DNA of 64,000 bases. Origin: Melioribacteraceae bacterium. Lineage in GTDB: Bacteria; Bacteroidota; Ignavibacteria; Ignavibacteriales; Melioribacteraceae. Position numbers and translations under genes: made by a program. Below are positions 8,348 through 19,800 of this stretch, piece after piece (position 1 is the first letter of the stretch; each line of letters opens with the position of its first letter). The DNA lies in assembly GCA_023230485.1 (NCBI GenBank), contig JALNXG010000001.1, positions 1 to 64,000 of the forward strand. The letters are read 5' to 3'. Under the pieces are notes generated by a model. That model was not told the DNA's origin, ran no database searches, and worked only from the letters and a program-made list of their open reading frames with translations.

Positions 8348-8423
8348 TTTGTACTCCCACTATGAATAAATTTTTATAATAACATATTAATCATACTAAA
8401 GTGAATTATACAATCGACCAAAA

Positions 8424-8446
8424 GGATGAAAAAAGGATTAGAATCT
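8424..8446 (-). promoter_or_regulatory. Shared upstream element, copy 4, degenerate (before the Lys-rich gene and KaiC-like gene)
   Basis: GGATGAAAAAAGG followed by ATTAGAATCT on the plus strand. It has one extra base and changes in the right part compared with the other copies. It lies 77 bp upstream of the 41-residue gene. Confidence 0.45.
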
Positions 8447-8503
8447 ATCTCCGCTCAAATGCTACAAAAGACTTTAGAGTTATTATTCTTAAGTCATTAA
8501 CAT

Positions 8504-9115
8504 TTAAAACAAATTTGCGATGGCAATTATGCCGGAAATAATTATTAATATCCCGGCAATTTTGTTTACCCATTTAAGACCATCTATATCAAGCTTATTT
8601 CTAAAAAGTGTAATGCCGGAACTAAGAATTAAAAACCATAATAATAAACCGATAAAAACTCCAACTACGAGAGCCGATGCAGATAAATAATTTAGCCCAC
8701 TATCCATTCCTAATGCGGCAAATATTGCTAAAAAAACAAAGATCGTCATCGGGTTAGTAAGGGTTAGAAAAACGATTGTGAAATATGACCTAAGATTTCC
8801 ATCTTTGCTTACATCCTTTCTGGGATCTTTTGGAAGAGAAATGAATGTTTTTGTACCTAGGAAGAGAAGAAGTGCTCCTCCGATTAGGCGAATCCAAATT
8901 TTTTGACTCATAAGTGTATTTGAAATAAATGTCAATCCAAATGCAGCAATACAGCTATAAAGTAAATCAGCAGTCGTAGCACCAAGACCAATAATAAATC
9001 CTTGTAAACGACCTTCCGTAAAAACTTTCCGGATACACATAATACCAATGGGTCCAACGGGTATAGCCATCGCAAAACCAATAATTATTCCCTTAAGGAA
9101 GAATGTCAATACCAT
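8504..9115 (-). CDS. LysE/RhtB-family transporter
   Basis: This 203-residue membrane protein has about six hydrophobic segments and the family's N-terminal signature 'GFAMAIPVGPIGIMCIRK'. 'TLTNPMTIFVFLAIF' in the middle is also typical. LysE-type proteins export amino acids or related small molecules across the inner membrane; the substrate cannot be read from sequence. It begins 37 bp after the restored end of the frameshifted gene upstream, so the AI-2E transporter, the anchored protein and this exporter probably form one operon. The ribosome site is AGAG-like and weak. Confidence 0.88.
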   Translation of the reverse strand: MVLTFFLKGIIIGFAMAIPVGPIGIMCIRKVFTEGRLQGFIIGLGATTADLLYSCIAAFGLTFISNTLMSQKIWIRLIGGALLLFLGTKTFISLPKDPRKDVSKDGNLRSYFTIVFLTLTNPMTIFVFLAIFAALGMDSGLNYLSASALVVGVFIGLLLWFLILSSGITLFRNKLDIDGLKWVNKIAGILIIISGIIAIANLF

Positions 9116-9152
9116 ATTTATTCTCTTTCAATCATTATGTCATAAAGTATAA

Positions 9153-9269
9153 TTAGAATCCAGCAACATTACCGACACCACTGCGAAGAGCAAACCAGAT
9201 AAACTGAATAAATGTATCGTCTGGTTTTCGAGAATGATTTATTACTCCGATCCTTATTAAACCTTTTAA
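9153..9269 (-). other. Frameshifted C-terminal tail (38 codons) of the membrane-anchored protein
   Basis: Reading one base back at the stop codon of the upstream gene gives 38 further sense codons ending at TAA 9155-9153. The peptide contains 'KPDDTFIQFIWFALRSG' and ends 'VGNVAGF', a coherent amphipathic tail rather than random sequence. The junction is a run of four T and four A on the minus strand (9264-9271), a usual place for a one-base deletion or a sequencing error. The restored protein would be 278 residues. Confidence 0.55.
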
Positions 9270-9988
9270 AAGTAATCACTGCCGGTATTTCTCCATTTAT
9301 CCATATTCACCATAATATTTGCAGTCATATCACGTATTTCAATTTTTCCGGCTATATAACTATTCTCTTCAATTAAAGCAGGTGAATCTAATTTCATTAT
9401 TTTAATTTGAGGAATATTCAAACGATATCTGGTTTGCCTGAATTTACTTTGTTCAAAAAAGTCTTTATCATCTAACAAAGAAAAATATTTAATTGAATCG
9501 GCTACTATTTCAGAATCAGGTACAGATAAATGAAACGTTCCAAAGTGAAGTTCATTCAGAGAATTTGGGAAATTTATAACAAGATTTTGTGCATCTATGA
9601 TTGTGTTTGTAATAGCACTTGAAGAATAACCTCCATTAAAAAGAATTTTCATCCAACCAATTCTATCAACTGAAACTGAATCGACATTACATGTTAAAGA
9701 AGAATCGTTCGTTATTAGGGAAATAGAATCACATTCTAATCGGTTAGTCCAAACATTATAATGAATTTCGCCAAACTTAATTTTGTAAGCAGGGTATGCT
9801 TCTTCAAATGAATTGACAATCCGCTTTTTCACGAAAGAATTAATGAGAGAGTCGGGGAAGAGCACTGTAAGTAAGATAATGACCACTATTAGAGAGCTAA
9901 TAATAATGCTAATATACTTTACTACTTTCCACAGTGAAAAGTTTTTTCTATTTAATGAATTATTTTTTATCTGTCGAATTGTTTTCAT
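9266..9988 (-). CDS. Membrane-anchored periplasmic protein of unknown function, probably frameshifted at its 3' end
   Basis: The 240-residue product has one transmembrane segment (about 26-46, 'ISIIISSLIVVIILLTVLF') after a basic cytoplasmic N-terminus, then an extracytoplasmic beta-rich part ('YPAYKIKFGEIHYNVWTN'). That start resembles AsmA/DUF748-type proteins, but it is much shorter than they usually are, so the family is uncertain. Its ATG overlaps the stop of the AI-2E transporter gene by 4 bp, showing translational coupling. The stop at 9266-9268 follows a T4A4 run, and coherent coding sequence continues in the -1 frame to 9153. Confidence 0.65.
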   Translation of the reverse strand: MKTIRQIKNNSLNRKNFSLWKVVKYISIIISSLIVVIILLTVLFPDSLINSFVKKRIVNSFEEAYPAYKIKFGEIHYNVWTNRLECDSISLITNDSSLTCNVDSVSVDRIGWMKILFNGGYSSSAITNTIIDAQNLVINFPNSLNELHFGTFHLSVPDSEIVADSIKYFSLLDDKDFFEQSKFRQTRYRLNIPQIKIMKLDSPALIEENSYIAGKIEIRDMTANIMVNMDKWRNTGSDYF

Positions 9989-11079
9989 TCTACATTATCC
10001 TTTTCCGATTCTATTGATAATGGCGCAGTTTGATCTTCAGGTCCGAGAAGAACAGCAATCCATTGAGTGCTTTCGATATTTTCAAACGCAAACTTCATTG
10101 TCATAGTAAGAGGTATGCATAGAATGGCACCAACCAGTCCTAATATGCTACCCCAAAATATTAATGAAAGAAAAACCACTAATGTAGAAAGTCCAAGTTG
10201 TCTGCCCATAAGACGCGGTTCAACTACATTGCCAACAATAAATCCAACTACAATATTTCCCAAAATGACAAGAAATGCTGAACCCATCCCAAGTTCAACA
10301 AGAGCAAGAAGCACGGGAGGAATTGCAGCTAATACAGAGCCTATGTTTGGAATATAATGAAGTAGAAATGCAAGAAAGCCCCATAGAACAGGGTATGGCA
10401 CACCAAGTATGTACATCCATATTCCTATTATAATTGCTGCTATAATATTTATAATTGTTTTAATAACCATATAGCGTTTCATATTAATTAAAAATATTGT
10501 GAATTGCGGAAATGCCTGTTCCGGATCACCAAGTATACTCCGGAGTTTTATTGGAAAGCTTGGAACTTCAAGCAAGATAAATGTTACCGAAAGAAGAATA
10601 AGAATAAGATTAGAAAGTACTGAACTGAATCCGGTTAGAGCATTGGTAATTAGCTCCATTACTGCCTCAGAGTTAACATATTCTAGGAGAACATGTCTAG
10701 GGGCTACAATTCCATTGCTCGTTAAAAACATACTAAGCTTTATAATTTGTTCTCGAATTTTTGCTAGTAATAGAGGAAGTTCATCAGAAAAATTACCAAA
10801 GGAAGAACCAATTTGTGCACTAATCAGAAGTAAAATTATTATCATAACAGACATTACTATAAATACTGCAAATCCGGAAGGAATATGTTTACTCCTTAAC
10901 CAAAGTACTGGTGGAGTTGCTAGTATCGCCATAAAAAAAGATACAAGAAACAGAACTACAATTGATTGGGCAAGATTAATTCCGGCAATAATTATTACAA
11001 GTGCTGCCATAATGATAAGGAATCGCATTCCACTGTGCGATTCCTTCATCTCAATGATAGTCTTGTTTACATTTTCCAT
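9985..11079 (-). CDS. AI-2E family transporter (PerM-like membrane protein)
   Basis: The 364-residue protein has about eight hydrophobic segments and the AI-2E/PerM signature region 'GVPYPVLWGFLAFLLHYIPNIGS', then 'IVGNVVEPRLMGRQLGLS' and 'FWGSILGLVGAILCIPLT'. The family includes the AI-2 exporter TqsA and several ion/proton antiporters, so the substrate is open. It is the first gene of a probable three-gene operon with the anchored protein and the LysE-type exporter. The shared element at 11171-11192 lies 92 bp upstream. The ribosome site (GTGAAAA) is weak. Confidence 0.9.
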   Translation of the reverse strand: MENVNKTIIEMKESHSGMRFLIIMAALVIIIAGINLAQSIVVLFLVSFFMAILATPPVLWLRSKHIPSGFAVFIVMSVMIIILLLISAQIGSSFGNFSDELPLLLAKIREQIIKLSMFLTSNGIVAPRHVLLEYVNSEAVMELITNALTGFSSVLSNLILILLSVTFILLEVPSFPIKLRSILGDPEQAFPQFTIFLINMKRYMVIKTIINIIAAIIIGIWMYILGVPYPVLWGFLAFLLHYIPNIGSVLAAIPPVLLALVELGMGSAFLVILGNIVVGFIVGNVVEPRLMGRQLGLSTLVVFLSLIFWGSILGLVGAILCIPLTMTMKFAFENIESTQWIAVLLGPEDQTAPLSIESEKDNVE

Positions 11080-11170
11080 TTTTTCACTTTTATCCGGAGA
11101 ACTAATTAATTACTATATTGTCAGTAAAGTAAAAATATCTAAGACAGTTTCGAAAATAAATAGTTCATAA

Positions 11171-11192
11171 GGATGAAAAAGGGACTACTTCA
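11171..11192 (-). promoter_or_regulatory. Shared upstream element, copy 5 (before the AI-2E transporter operon)
   Basis: GGATGAAAAAGGG followed by ACTACTTCA on the plus strand. It lies in the 203-bp divergent gap, 92 bp before the AI-2E gene (minus) and 90 bp before the M6 protease gene (plus). Since the other four copies all serve minus-strand genes, the AI-2E operon is the likelier target. Confidence 0.55.
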
Positions 11193-11282
11193 ATAAGATG
11201 AGAAAAATTAAAATTTTCTTTATATTTATTAAAAAATTAATTACTATACATTATTAAAAAACTGATATAAGCTAAAAGTATT

Positions 11283-13724
11283 ATGGGCGCACTCATAAGA
11301 TCTATCGTTTTTGTATTAATATTTTCCCCTATACTATTAGCCCAAATGCCCCCTCATCCAAGATTATTAGAAAACCCACTTAAAACTAAATTTGTAAATT
11401 CATTTTTAGAATCAAAACAGGAATATGAGAAAAGAGGAATAGATGCCCCTTGGTCTATGGGAGTTCGTAAATACGGACCAAATCTGACTCCCACCGGTAA
11501 TTATAAAATTATTGTTCTATTAGTTAATTTCCCTGATAAAGGTGAATTAGTAGCTGCTGATTTTTTTGATGCACTTCTATTTAATAAAACAGCGGGGTCT
11601 CTTTGGGATTTTTACAAAAAAACATCATATAACACATTAGACTTAATAAATCTTAATAGTTGCATCTCAATTGGTTGGGTAACGGTCAGCCATAACTATG
11701 ATTATTATGTAAATAATAATCATGGTTTATCAGGAGATTATCCGAAGAACGCACAAAAGATAGTAGAAGAAGCTGTTTTGCTTTCCAATTCTTATATCAA
11801 TTTCAGTGATTATGATAATGATGGCGATGGATATGTTGATGGTTTGTTTGTAGTACATACAGGTACGGGAGCTGAATATTCAGGCTCTGAGTCCGATATT
11901 TGGTCGCATGCATGGAGCACTTATGATCCTATATCTGTAGATGGAAAATATGTTTCAAGATATGCTATGATGCCGGAATATTGGGAAAATGCGGGCGATA
12001 TGACAATCGGTGTATTTGCTCATGAACTCGGGCACTCGGCATTTGGTCTGCCCGATCTTTATGATAGAGATAATACGTCTTATGGATTGGGCTATTGGAG
12101 TCTTATGTCTTATGGCAGTTGGAATGGAATTAATGGTTCTTTTCCCGCATTCCCCGATGCGTGGTCTCGCTTGAAAATGGGTTTTGGTACTATATCTACG
12201 ATTTCCCAACCTATACTGCAAAAAGAAATTTTAAACTCCGCAAATAATAGCGATCAGTTTTTTAGAATAAATTCTCCATTAGATAATAAAGAATATTTTT
12301 TATTAGAAAATAAATCTCCTTATAGTTTTGATCGTTATTTGCCTTCGAGCGGATTAATGATATATCATATCGATGAAAACATTCAGACCCAAAATGATAA
12401 AGAATGGTATCCTAAAAAGGATTCTACAATACATTATCTTGTTGCACTTGAACAAGCAGATGGACTTTGGGAATTAGAAAAAAAAACTAATAAGGGAAAT
12501 GCAGGAGATCCATTCCCCGGTAATTCGAACAACACCCAATTCAATTTTAATAGCACACCTTCATCATACTTTTATGCAAAAGAAAATTTCCCGGTTCAAA
12601 TTAATAATATTAGTTTCAGCAATTATATAGCAAAAGCAGATTTTGAAATTCCGCAAGCATTGACGATTAATAGCAATATAAAACAAGGATGGAATATAAT
12701 TTCCCTCCCTCTAAATACACATGAAAAAAATATTAAAAATTTATTAAATGATCCAAATGGCAAAATCTGGCTATTTGATGATGGTTATTTAAATACAAAT
12801 TTACCTCAAGCAGGATATGGGTATTGGTATAAATCTCCGGAAGAAAAGGTCGTTATTTATAATGGATTTAAAATCGATAATAAAATCAATGTAAAACAAG
12901 GGTGGAATTTGATTGGCTCATTAGAGCAACCAGTAAAGACTGCTAATATTAATTCAATACCTGCTGATATTCTTTTTTCAAAGATATATAGTTATGATGG
13001 ATCATATGATATTGTTACTGATTTAGAACCGGGTAAAGGTTATTGGGCTAAGTTTTCACAGAATGGCGAAATTAAATTTAATTATGATGATAGCTCTCCT
13101 TTACAAAAAAATAACGAAGAAAATCATTTTCTTTATTCATTGGTAATTTCCAATAATAGTGATATTAGTTCAACATTACATTTGAGTAGTGATAATGATG
13201 TTGATAATTTTGAATTGCCTCCATTATCACCAGAAGTCAAACTTGATGTTAGATTTGATAATAATGGATTCGTTGAAAGAGCTAATAATGAATTTCAAAA
13301 AGTGAAAATTATTTCGGATAATTTTCCGTTGAGATTAAAAAGTTCTATCGGATCTTTTGAAGTAATAATTAGGAATAAGTCTCATATACTAAATCAGAAT
13401 GATGAAATAACTATCGATGAAAGAATTGAGAATATATTAATTAGGAATATTGAGATATCGAATGACTTTGAGATATATCAAAATTATCCGAACCCATTTA
13501 ATGGCTCAACAAAGATTTCATTCTCACTTCCAAAAGGTGGAGAAGCAAGAATAGAAATATTTAATCTCTTAGGCGAAAGAATATTCTTTTATCAAAGAAG
13601 TGATTTTAATGCCGGTTTTAATAGCTTAGAATGGGATGCAGCGAATTTTTCGAGTGGAATTTATTTATATAAAATTAGTTCGGGTCGATTTTCTAAAATA
13701 AATAAAATGGTAGTTCTGAAATAA
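11283..13724 (+). CDS. M6-family secreted metalloprotease with T9SS sorting domain
   Basis: Signal peptide (1-20, ending LLAQ). The M6 (immune inhibitor A-like) peptidase domain covers about 60-440, with the zinc site HELGH at 247-251 followed by 'SAFGLPDLYD' and the Met-turn region 'YWSLMSYGSW'. Two related beta modules follow at about 460-600, each with a 'QGWNxIxSL'-type start. A T9SS type A sorting domain closes the protein from about 727 ('IYQNYPNPFNGSTK', ending INKMVVLK). It should cleave proteins outside the cell. It is the first plus-strand gene after the divergent gap and is followed 145 bp later by the giant Ig-repeat gene. Confidence 0.92.
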   Translation: MGALIRSIVFVLIFSPILLAQMPPHPRLLENPLKTKFVNSFLESKQEYEKRGIDAPWSMGVRKYGPNLTPTGNYKIIVLLVNFPDKGELVAADFFDALLFNKTAGSLWDFYKKTSYNTLDLINLNSCISIGWVTVSHNYDYYVNNNHGLSGDYPKNAQKIVEEAVLLSNSYINFSDYDNDGDGYVDGLFVVHTGTGAEYSGSESDIWSHAWSTYDPISVDGKYVSRYAMMPEYWENAGDMTIGVFAHELGHSAFGLPDLYDRDNTSYGLGYWSLMSYGSWNGINGSFPAFPDAWSRLKMGFGTISTISQPILQKEILNSANNSDQFFRINSPLDNKEYFLLENKSPYSFDRYLPSSGLMIYHIDENIQTQNDKEWYPKKDSTIHYLVALEQADGLWELEKKTNKGNAGDPFPGNSNNTQFNFNSTPSSYFYAKENFPVQINNISFSNYIAKADFEIPQALTINSNIKQGWNIISLPLNTHEKNIKNLLNDPNGKIWLFDDGYLNTNLPQAGYGYWYKSPEEKVVIYNGFKIDNKINVKQGWNLIGSLEQPVKTANINSIPADILFSKIYSYDGSYDIVTDLEPGKGYWAKFSQNGEIKFNYDDSSPLQKNNEENHFLYSLVISNNSDISSTLHLSSDNDVDNFELPPLSPEVKLDVRFDNNGFVERANNEFQKVKIISDNFPLRLKSSIGSFEVIIRNKSHILNQNDEITIDERIENILIRNIEISNDFEIYQNYPNPFNGSTKISFSLPKGGEARIEIFNLLGERIFFYQRSDFNAGFNSLEWDAANFSSGIYLYKISSGRFSKINKMVVLK

Positions 13725-13869
13725 AACCGTTGAGAATGAAACAAAAAATTATTCAGAATTTCGTTTAAATAAATAAGTTGATTTAGTCTTTTTTAGTAAC
13801 TAAATTACTGCCATACAAAACACGTGGCTGTAAAAAATATTTTCATCATAAAAAATAAGGGCGCTTATT

Positions 13870-16800
13870 ATGTGGAAGAAAATCCTTTTTTTATTGTTTG
13901 TATTTATTATAAGCAATTCTCTTCTAGCACAAACCTTCGATTTCACGGGCAATGGTCCGCTACTAAAAATTCCGATAACAGTTAAATCCACTAGCGATGC
14001 TACTAAAACTTTTAATTTGGCATTTGGTATAGATTCTAGAGCAACTGATGCAGTAGATGCATTAGAAAAACTTGGAGAAACTTCTCTCCCACCGGCTCCA
14101 CCTGCAGGAGTTATGGATGTTCGATTCAAGACGGGTACTGATGCTACGTTGATTGATATTCGCGGGGGAACAGAAACACTTAAAACCGGCCCATCTCCTA
14201 AGCTTCACAAATTAGTATTCCAACCCGGAGATTATGTTGCCGGTGTAACAAATATAGTGATTGAATATAATATTCCGGCAAATGTATCCGTTCTAATAAA
14301 ATATGTCCTTTTTGAAAGGACTTTAACAGGAAGCGGAAGTTTAACTCTTACAGACGGACAAGACATGGGTGGTTTTGATCTTGACCTTTCGGGACCGATT
14401 TCCTTGGATTGGAAAGTAACTTATAACCTTCCCGATTTAATAGCAACAAAAATTGGACTTACTGTCCCTAATCTTAATCCGGTCGCTGGAAATTTACAAA
14501 CAGTTACAGCCCAACTTCAAGATCAATATGATAGACCTTTTGCAGTTTCTAATACATCAATTGATTGGTCAACTACATCAACTGATCCTGCATTCGCTGC
14601 TACATTAAGTGCTGCATCTACGAACACAGATGCAACAGGAAAGGCAACGGTTAATTTAACAGTTGCAACTAAAGCCGGTATTACGCATACAATTAAAGCC
14701 GTATCCGGAACTATTAATAAGACTAGCGACAATATCGTTGTAAAAGCCGGAGTCGCTTCAAAATTTAATGTAACTGTTGCAAAAACTGATCCCGCAGCGG
14801 GAACAAATCTTCAGGTTACTGGTCAATTGCAAGATCAGTATAGTAATAATGTGACTGAAGCTGATAGAGCTGTTACATGGATATCTACAAATGGAGCTAC
14901 ACTTGCTAATCCTTCGAGTGGTAGTCCAATGATTCCAGGTTATAAAACTGATTCTGATGGTAAATCAGTAGTTGGGTTCATAGTAAGCCAAACTTCAGGT
15001 ACTAAACATAAATTTACTGCATCGGCTGCAACTCCGGATATTACAGGCGAAAGCCCAGAAGTAACAGTTGTTCCCGGAGAATTAGCTAATATTTTAGTCT
15101 CATCAGATTTGACAGAGGTAAAAGCTGGTAGTAACGTTACAATTTCAGCTCAACTTCAAGATGTGTATAATAATAATATTTCTACATCAGGGAAAATAAT
15201 TACCTGGTCAAAAACAGGAGGTGTAGCTGGAGATACAGGTGGTAAATTTGCTACCGCTACATCAACTACAAATGCGAGTGGTGTCGCAACTGTGGCTTTT
15301 ACTGTTGCTCAAGCTTCTGGTGTCGTTCATACAGTTAAGGGTTCAGATGGTTCTATTCCTGTGATAGACGGTACAAGCGGTAATATTAATGTTATTGCTA
15401 ACGATCCGAATAAATATATGGTTACATCATCCGATGCTAATCCGACTGTTGGGACAAACATTACTATTGATGCACAATTAACTGACTTATATGGAAACTT
15501 AATTACCACACCTACTGCAAAAACAGTTACTTGGAGTTATTTAGGTGGAACTAAGGGTACTTTTAGTGCTGCCACAAGTAATACAGATGCAAATGGAAAA
15601 GCATCAGTAACTTTTACAGTTGATGAAAAATCCGGGGTAACACAAAATGTTAAAGCAACTGATGCAGCTTCAATAATCGGCATATCACCAAATATAGTTA
15701 CAAAAGCAGGTATTCAAGACGCCTATAATGTTACATCTTCAAATTATAGTCCAGTTAATGGTGATGTAGTTACTATTTCAGCACAAGCAGTCGATAGTTT
15801 CGGAAATGAAATTCCGATCATCGGGAAAGTAATTACGTGGTCTAGTACAAACGATGGGGCTTTTGCTTCACCGACAACAACGACTGACGCAAACGGAAAA
15901 GCAACAGTAGTCTTTACTACTAAGAATGTTCCTAATACGGAACATATAATTACAGCAACGGATAATTCTACACCTTCATTTACAGGCAATAGCCCAAAAA
16001 TAAAAACAGTTGCAGGACCGCCGGCAAAATATTTAGTTACACTTAGCACGAATAATCCTGCCGCAGGTTCACAAGTTACAGTAACTGCTCAATTAGCAGA
16101 TACCGGTAATAATCCACATTCAACTGCCGGTAAAGAAGTTACATGGTCTTCAACGGGTGGAGGATCATTTGCTCAACCTAAAACAGTAACTGACGCTGAC
16201 GGAAAAGCAGTTGTATTGTTTACTGTTGCTACTATTTCGGGCGATAAACATAAAGTTAAAGCCACTGATAATACTACTCCAACAGCTTTGGTTGGTGAAA
16301 GCGAAGAGATGACTATCAAAGCAGCAGCAGCTTCTAAGTTTGCTGTTACACTTGATAAAACTGATCCTATTGCAAATACAAAAGTAGCCGTTACAGCTCA
16401 ATTAAAAGATCAGTATAACAATAATGCACCTGAAAATGGGAGAGAAGTTTCATTTACATCAACAAATGGAGGCGTTTTTGATGCGCCAGCTGGTATGGCA
16501 GAATTAACACCAGCAAAATTTTTGACCGATGCTACAGGTAAAGTAACTACGAATTTTTTAGTTGTAAAAGTAGCAGGTACTAAACACACAGTTACTGCAA
16601 CGATCCCTTCCACTTCACCTTCAATAACGGGCTCGAGTTCTGAAATTACTGTAAAATCTGATGTACCTATAAATTATGAAGTTTCAGTTATAGATACCTT
16701 ACCAAAAGCAGGTAAACCGATTACAGTAACAGCACAACTAAAGGATCAATTTGCAAATAATGTACCAACTTCAGGAAAAATAGTTACATGGAGTAAAACA

Positions 16801-19800
16801 GGTGGAACAGGTGTTACTGGCGGAAGCTTTGCCTCAGTTACTACTAATACAGATGCTACAGGAAAAGCAACAGTTGTGTTTAATGTCGCTCAAGTATCGG
16901 CTACTACTCATGAAGTAATAGCAACAGATAATTCTACGCCTACCGCCCTTACTGGTAAAAGAGGAAATATCGTTGTTGTGCCAGATGATGCTTCAAAGTA
17001 TATTGTTACTCTATCGGAATTAAATCCAATTGCCGGTGAACCAATTAATGTTGATGCTCAATTGGCTGATAAATATGATAACTCGGTTAAAATAGCCGGT
17101 AAGTTAATTGCATGGGAAAGTACAAATGGCGGTTCTTTTGGCGGTGATGGTGTTCCTCCTGCTATACAATTAGGTGGTGGAGCGAACATGACTGATATTA
17201 ATGGTATTGCTCACACAACGTTTACAACAAATACAAAAGCACTTACTGAACATATTATAACTGCAACCGATGATTCCACTCCTGCATTAAAAGGTAGTTC
17301 TGCAAAAGTTATAACAAAAGCAGGTCCTGCTGTTGGCTATGATGTTACGGCATCAAGATATGGTCCTGTTAAAGGTGATACTATTAAAATAATTGCACAA
17401 GTTATTGATAAAAACAAAAATGCGGTTTCACTTAGTGGAAAAAATATTATGTGGTCGAGTACAAATGATGGGGCTTTTTCTTCTCCGACATCAACTACAG
17501 ATGCAACCGGTAAAGCAATAGTAGTATTTGCTACTAAGAATGTTCCTAATACAGAACATTTAATTACAGCGACAGATGATTCCACACCTCCATTAACCGG
17601 AGTTAGTCCCAAAATTAAAACTGTTACCGGGCCACCCGTAAAATATATAGTAACGCTAAGCAATACTAATCCCGTAGCAGGCACACAATTAACTGTAACA
17701 GCTCAATTAGTTGATATAGATAATAACCCACATTCGACAGCAGGCAAGGAAATTACTTGGAATTCAGCGGGAGTTGGATCATTCGCGCAAGCAAAAACAT
17801 TAACGAATGCTAATGGTACAGCTATTGTTCAATTTTCCGCCGGTACTATTGCAGGTAATAAACATAAAATATCTGCAAAGGATAATACTGCACCTATTCC
17901 ATTAGAAGGTACAAGCGAAGAGATAACTATCAAAGCAGATGCAGCTTTTAAGTTCGCTGTTACTTTTGATAAAACTAATCCTGTCGCAGATACAAAAGTA
18001 GCAGTTACAGCTCAATTAAAAGATAAGTATAATAATAATGCTCCTGAAAGCAATAGGGAAGTTACTTTTACTTCATCTAACGGTGGTGTTTTCGATCCTC
18101 CTGCTTCAGGTGCACCAGAATTAGACCCAGCAAAATATATGACTGACGCAACCGGTAAAGTTACAACAAACTTTAAGGTCGTTACAATAGCAGGTACTAT
18201 ACATACTGTTACTGCAACCGTTCCTTCAACAACACCTTCTATTACAGGAACAAGTGGTAATTTAACGGTGATAGCCGATGTACCAATCTTATATGTAGTC
18301 TCAATATCAGATACATTGCCTAAAGCAGGTAAACCAATTACGGTAAGAGCGCAATTAAAAGATCAATTTGCAAATAATGCTCCGGTGCAAGGTAAAAAAG
18401 TTACATGGAGCAAAACAGGTGGCACTGGTGCAACAGGAGGTAATTTCGCTTCTGAAACCACCAATACTGATGCCTCCGGTATAGCAACAGTTTTATTTAA
18501 TGTAGCTCAATTATCCGGTACAATTCATGAAGTATCTGCTACCGACAATTCTGCACCTACACCACTTTCAGGTACAATAGGTAATATCGTTGTTGTCCCT
18601 GACGATGCATCAAAATATATTGTAACTGCATCTGATATGAATCCTGTTGTCGGAAGTCAAATTGATGTTACAGCCCAATTATCGGACAAATTTAATAATT
18701 TTGTTAAAGTTACCGGCAAACAAATTACTTGGACAAGTACAAATGGCGGTTCTTTTGGCAACTTAGTATTATCCCCCGGTGCTCAATTGGATGGCGGAGC
18801 TAATTTAACAAATAATGAAGGTGCCGTGTATGCAACTTTTACTACAAATACAAAAGCACTTACAGAACATGTAATTACTGCTACTGACAATTCTGCTCCT
18901 GCATTAAAAGGCAATTCTGAAAAAGTAATTACAAAAGCAGGTCCGGTTGCAGGTTATGAAGTTACTGCATCAAAGTATGATCCTGTTAAAGGAGACTCCG
19001 TAGTTATAACTGCACAGTCAATTGATGCTTTTAAGAATCCTTCTGCTTTAGCCGGTAAAACTATAACTTGGACAAGTACAAATGGCGGTTCTTTTTCACC
19101 TGCTACATCAGTTACAGATATTGGTGGTAAAGCTTCTGTAATGTTCACTACAAAAAATGTTATTAATACTGAACATAAAGTAAAAGCAACTGATAATTCC
19201 ACACCTCAACTAACAGGTGAAAGTCCTGTTATAAAGACTGTTTCCGGAGAACCGGCAAAATATATTGTAACAGTCAGCAACCTTAATCCTCCTGCAGGTT
19301 CACAAATTACTGTTACTGCCCAATTAACTGATGAAGGAGACAATCATCTTGCAGTAACAGGTAAAGAAGTTACTTGGTCTTCGACAGGTGGAGGAACTTT
19401 TGCTCAAGAAAAAACAACTACAGATCTTCTTGGAAGAGCTGTAGTTTCGTTTACAGTTCAAAAACAAGTAGGAAATATTCATAGGATTATCGCAACTGAT
19501 AATTCTGCACCTAATGCCTTAAAAGGAGAAAGTGGAATCATAACAGTTGGAGCTGCAAATGCTTATAAGTTAGCAATTTCAGTAGATAAAACTATTGCAC
19601 CGGCTAATTCTAAAGTTCTTGTAACAGCCCAATTAAAGGATATGTTTGATAATAATGTCCCTGATGCCGGGAAAGAAATACAGTTCAATTCCGATAATGG
19701 AGGGATTTTCGAAATAATTTCTCAAAACCCCGAGGTTACAAAGTTCATAACCGATGCTAATGGAAGAGTTTCTGCTAACTTTATGGTAGATAAAGTTGCA

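Noticed and set aside
9264..9271. Programmed -1 frameshift site
   Set aside because: The T4A4 run would allow slippage, but there is no clear downstream stem-loop or upstream Shine-Dalgarno-like stimulator, so a deletion or sequencing error is at least as likely. Kept only as one option in the finding.
10499..11170. A 223-codon plus-strand open frame antisense to the AI-2E transporter gene
   Set aside because: The minus-strand frame has clear AI-2E motifs and membrane helices; the plus-strand frame is its mirror with no family features or ribosome site.
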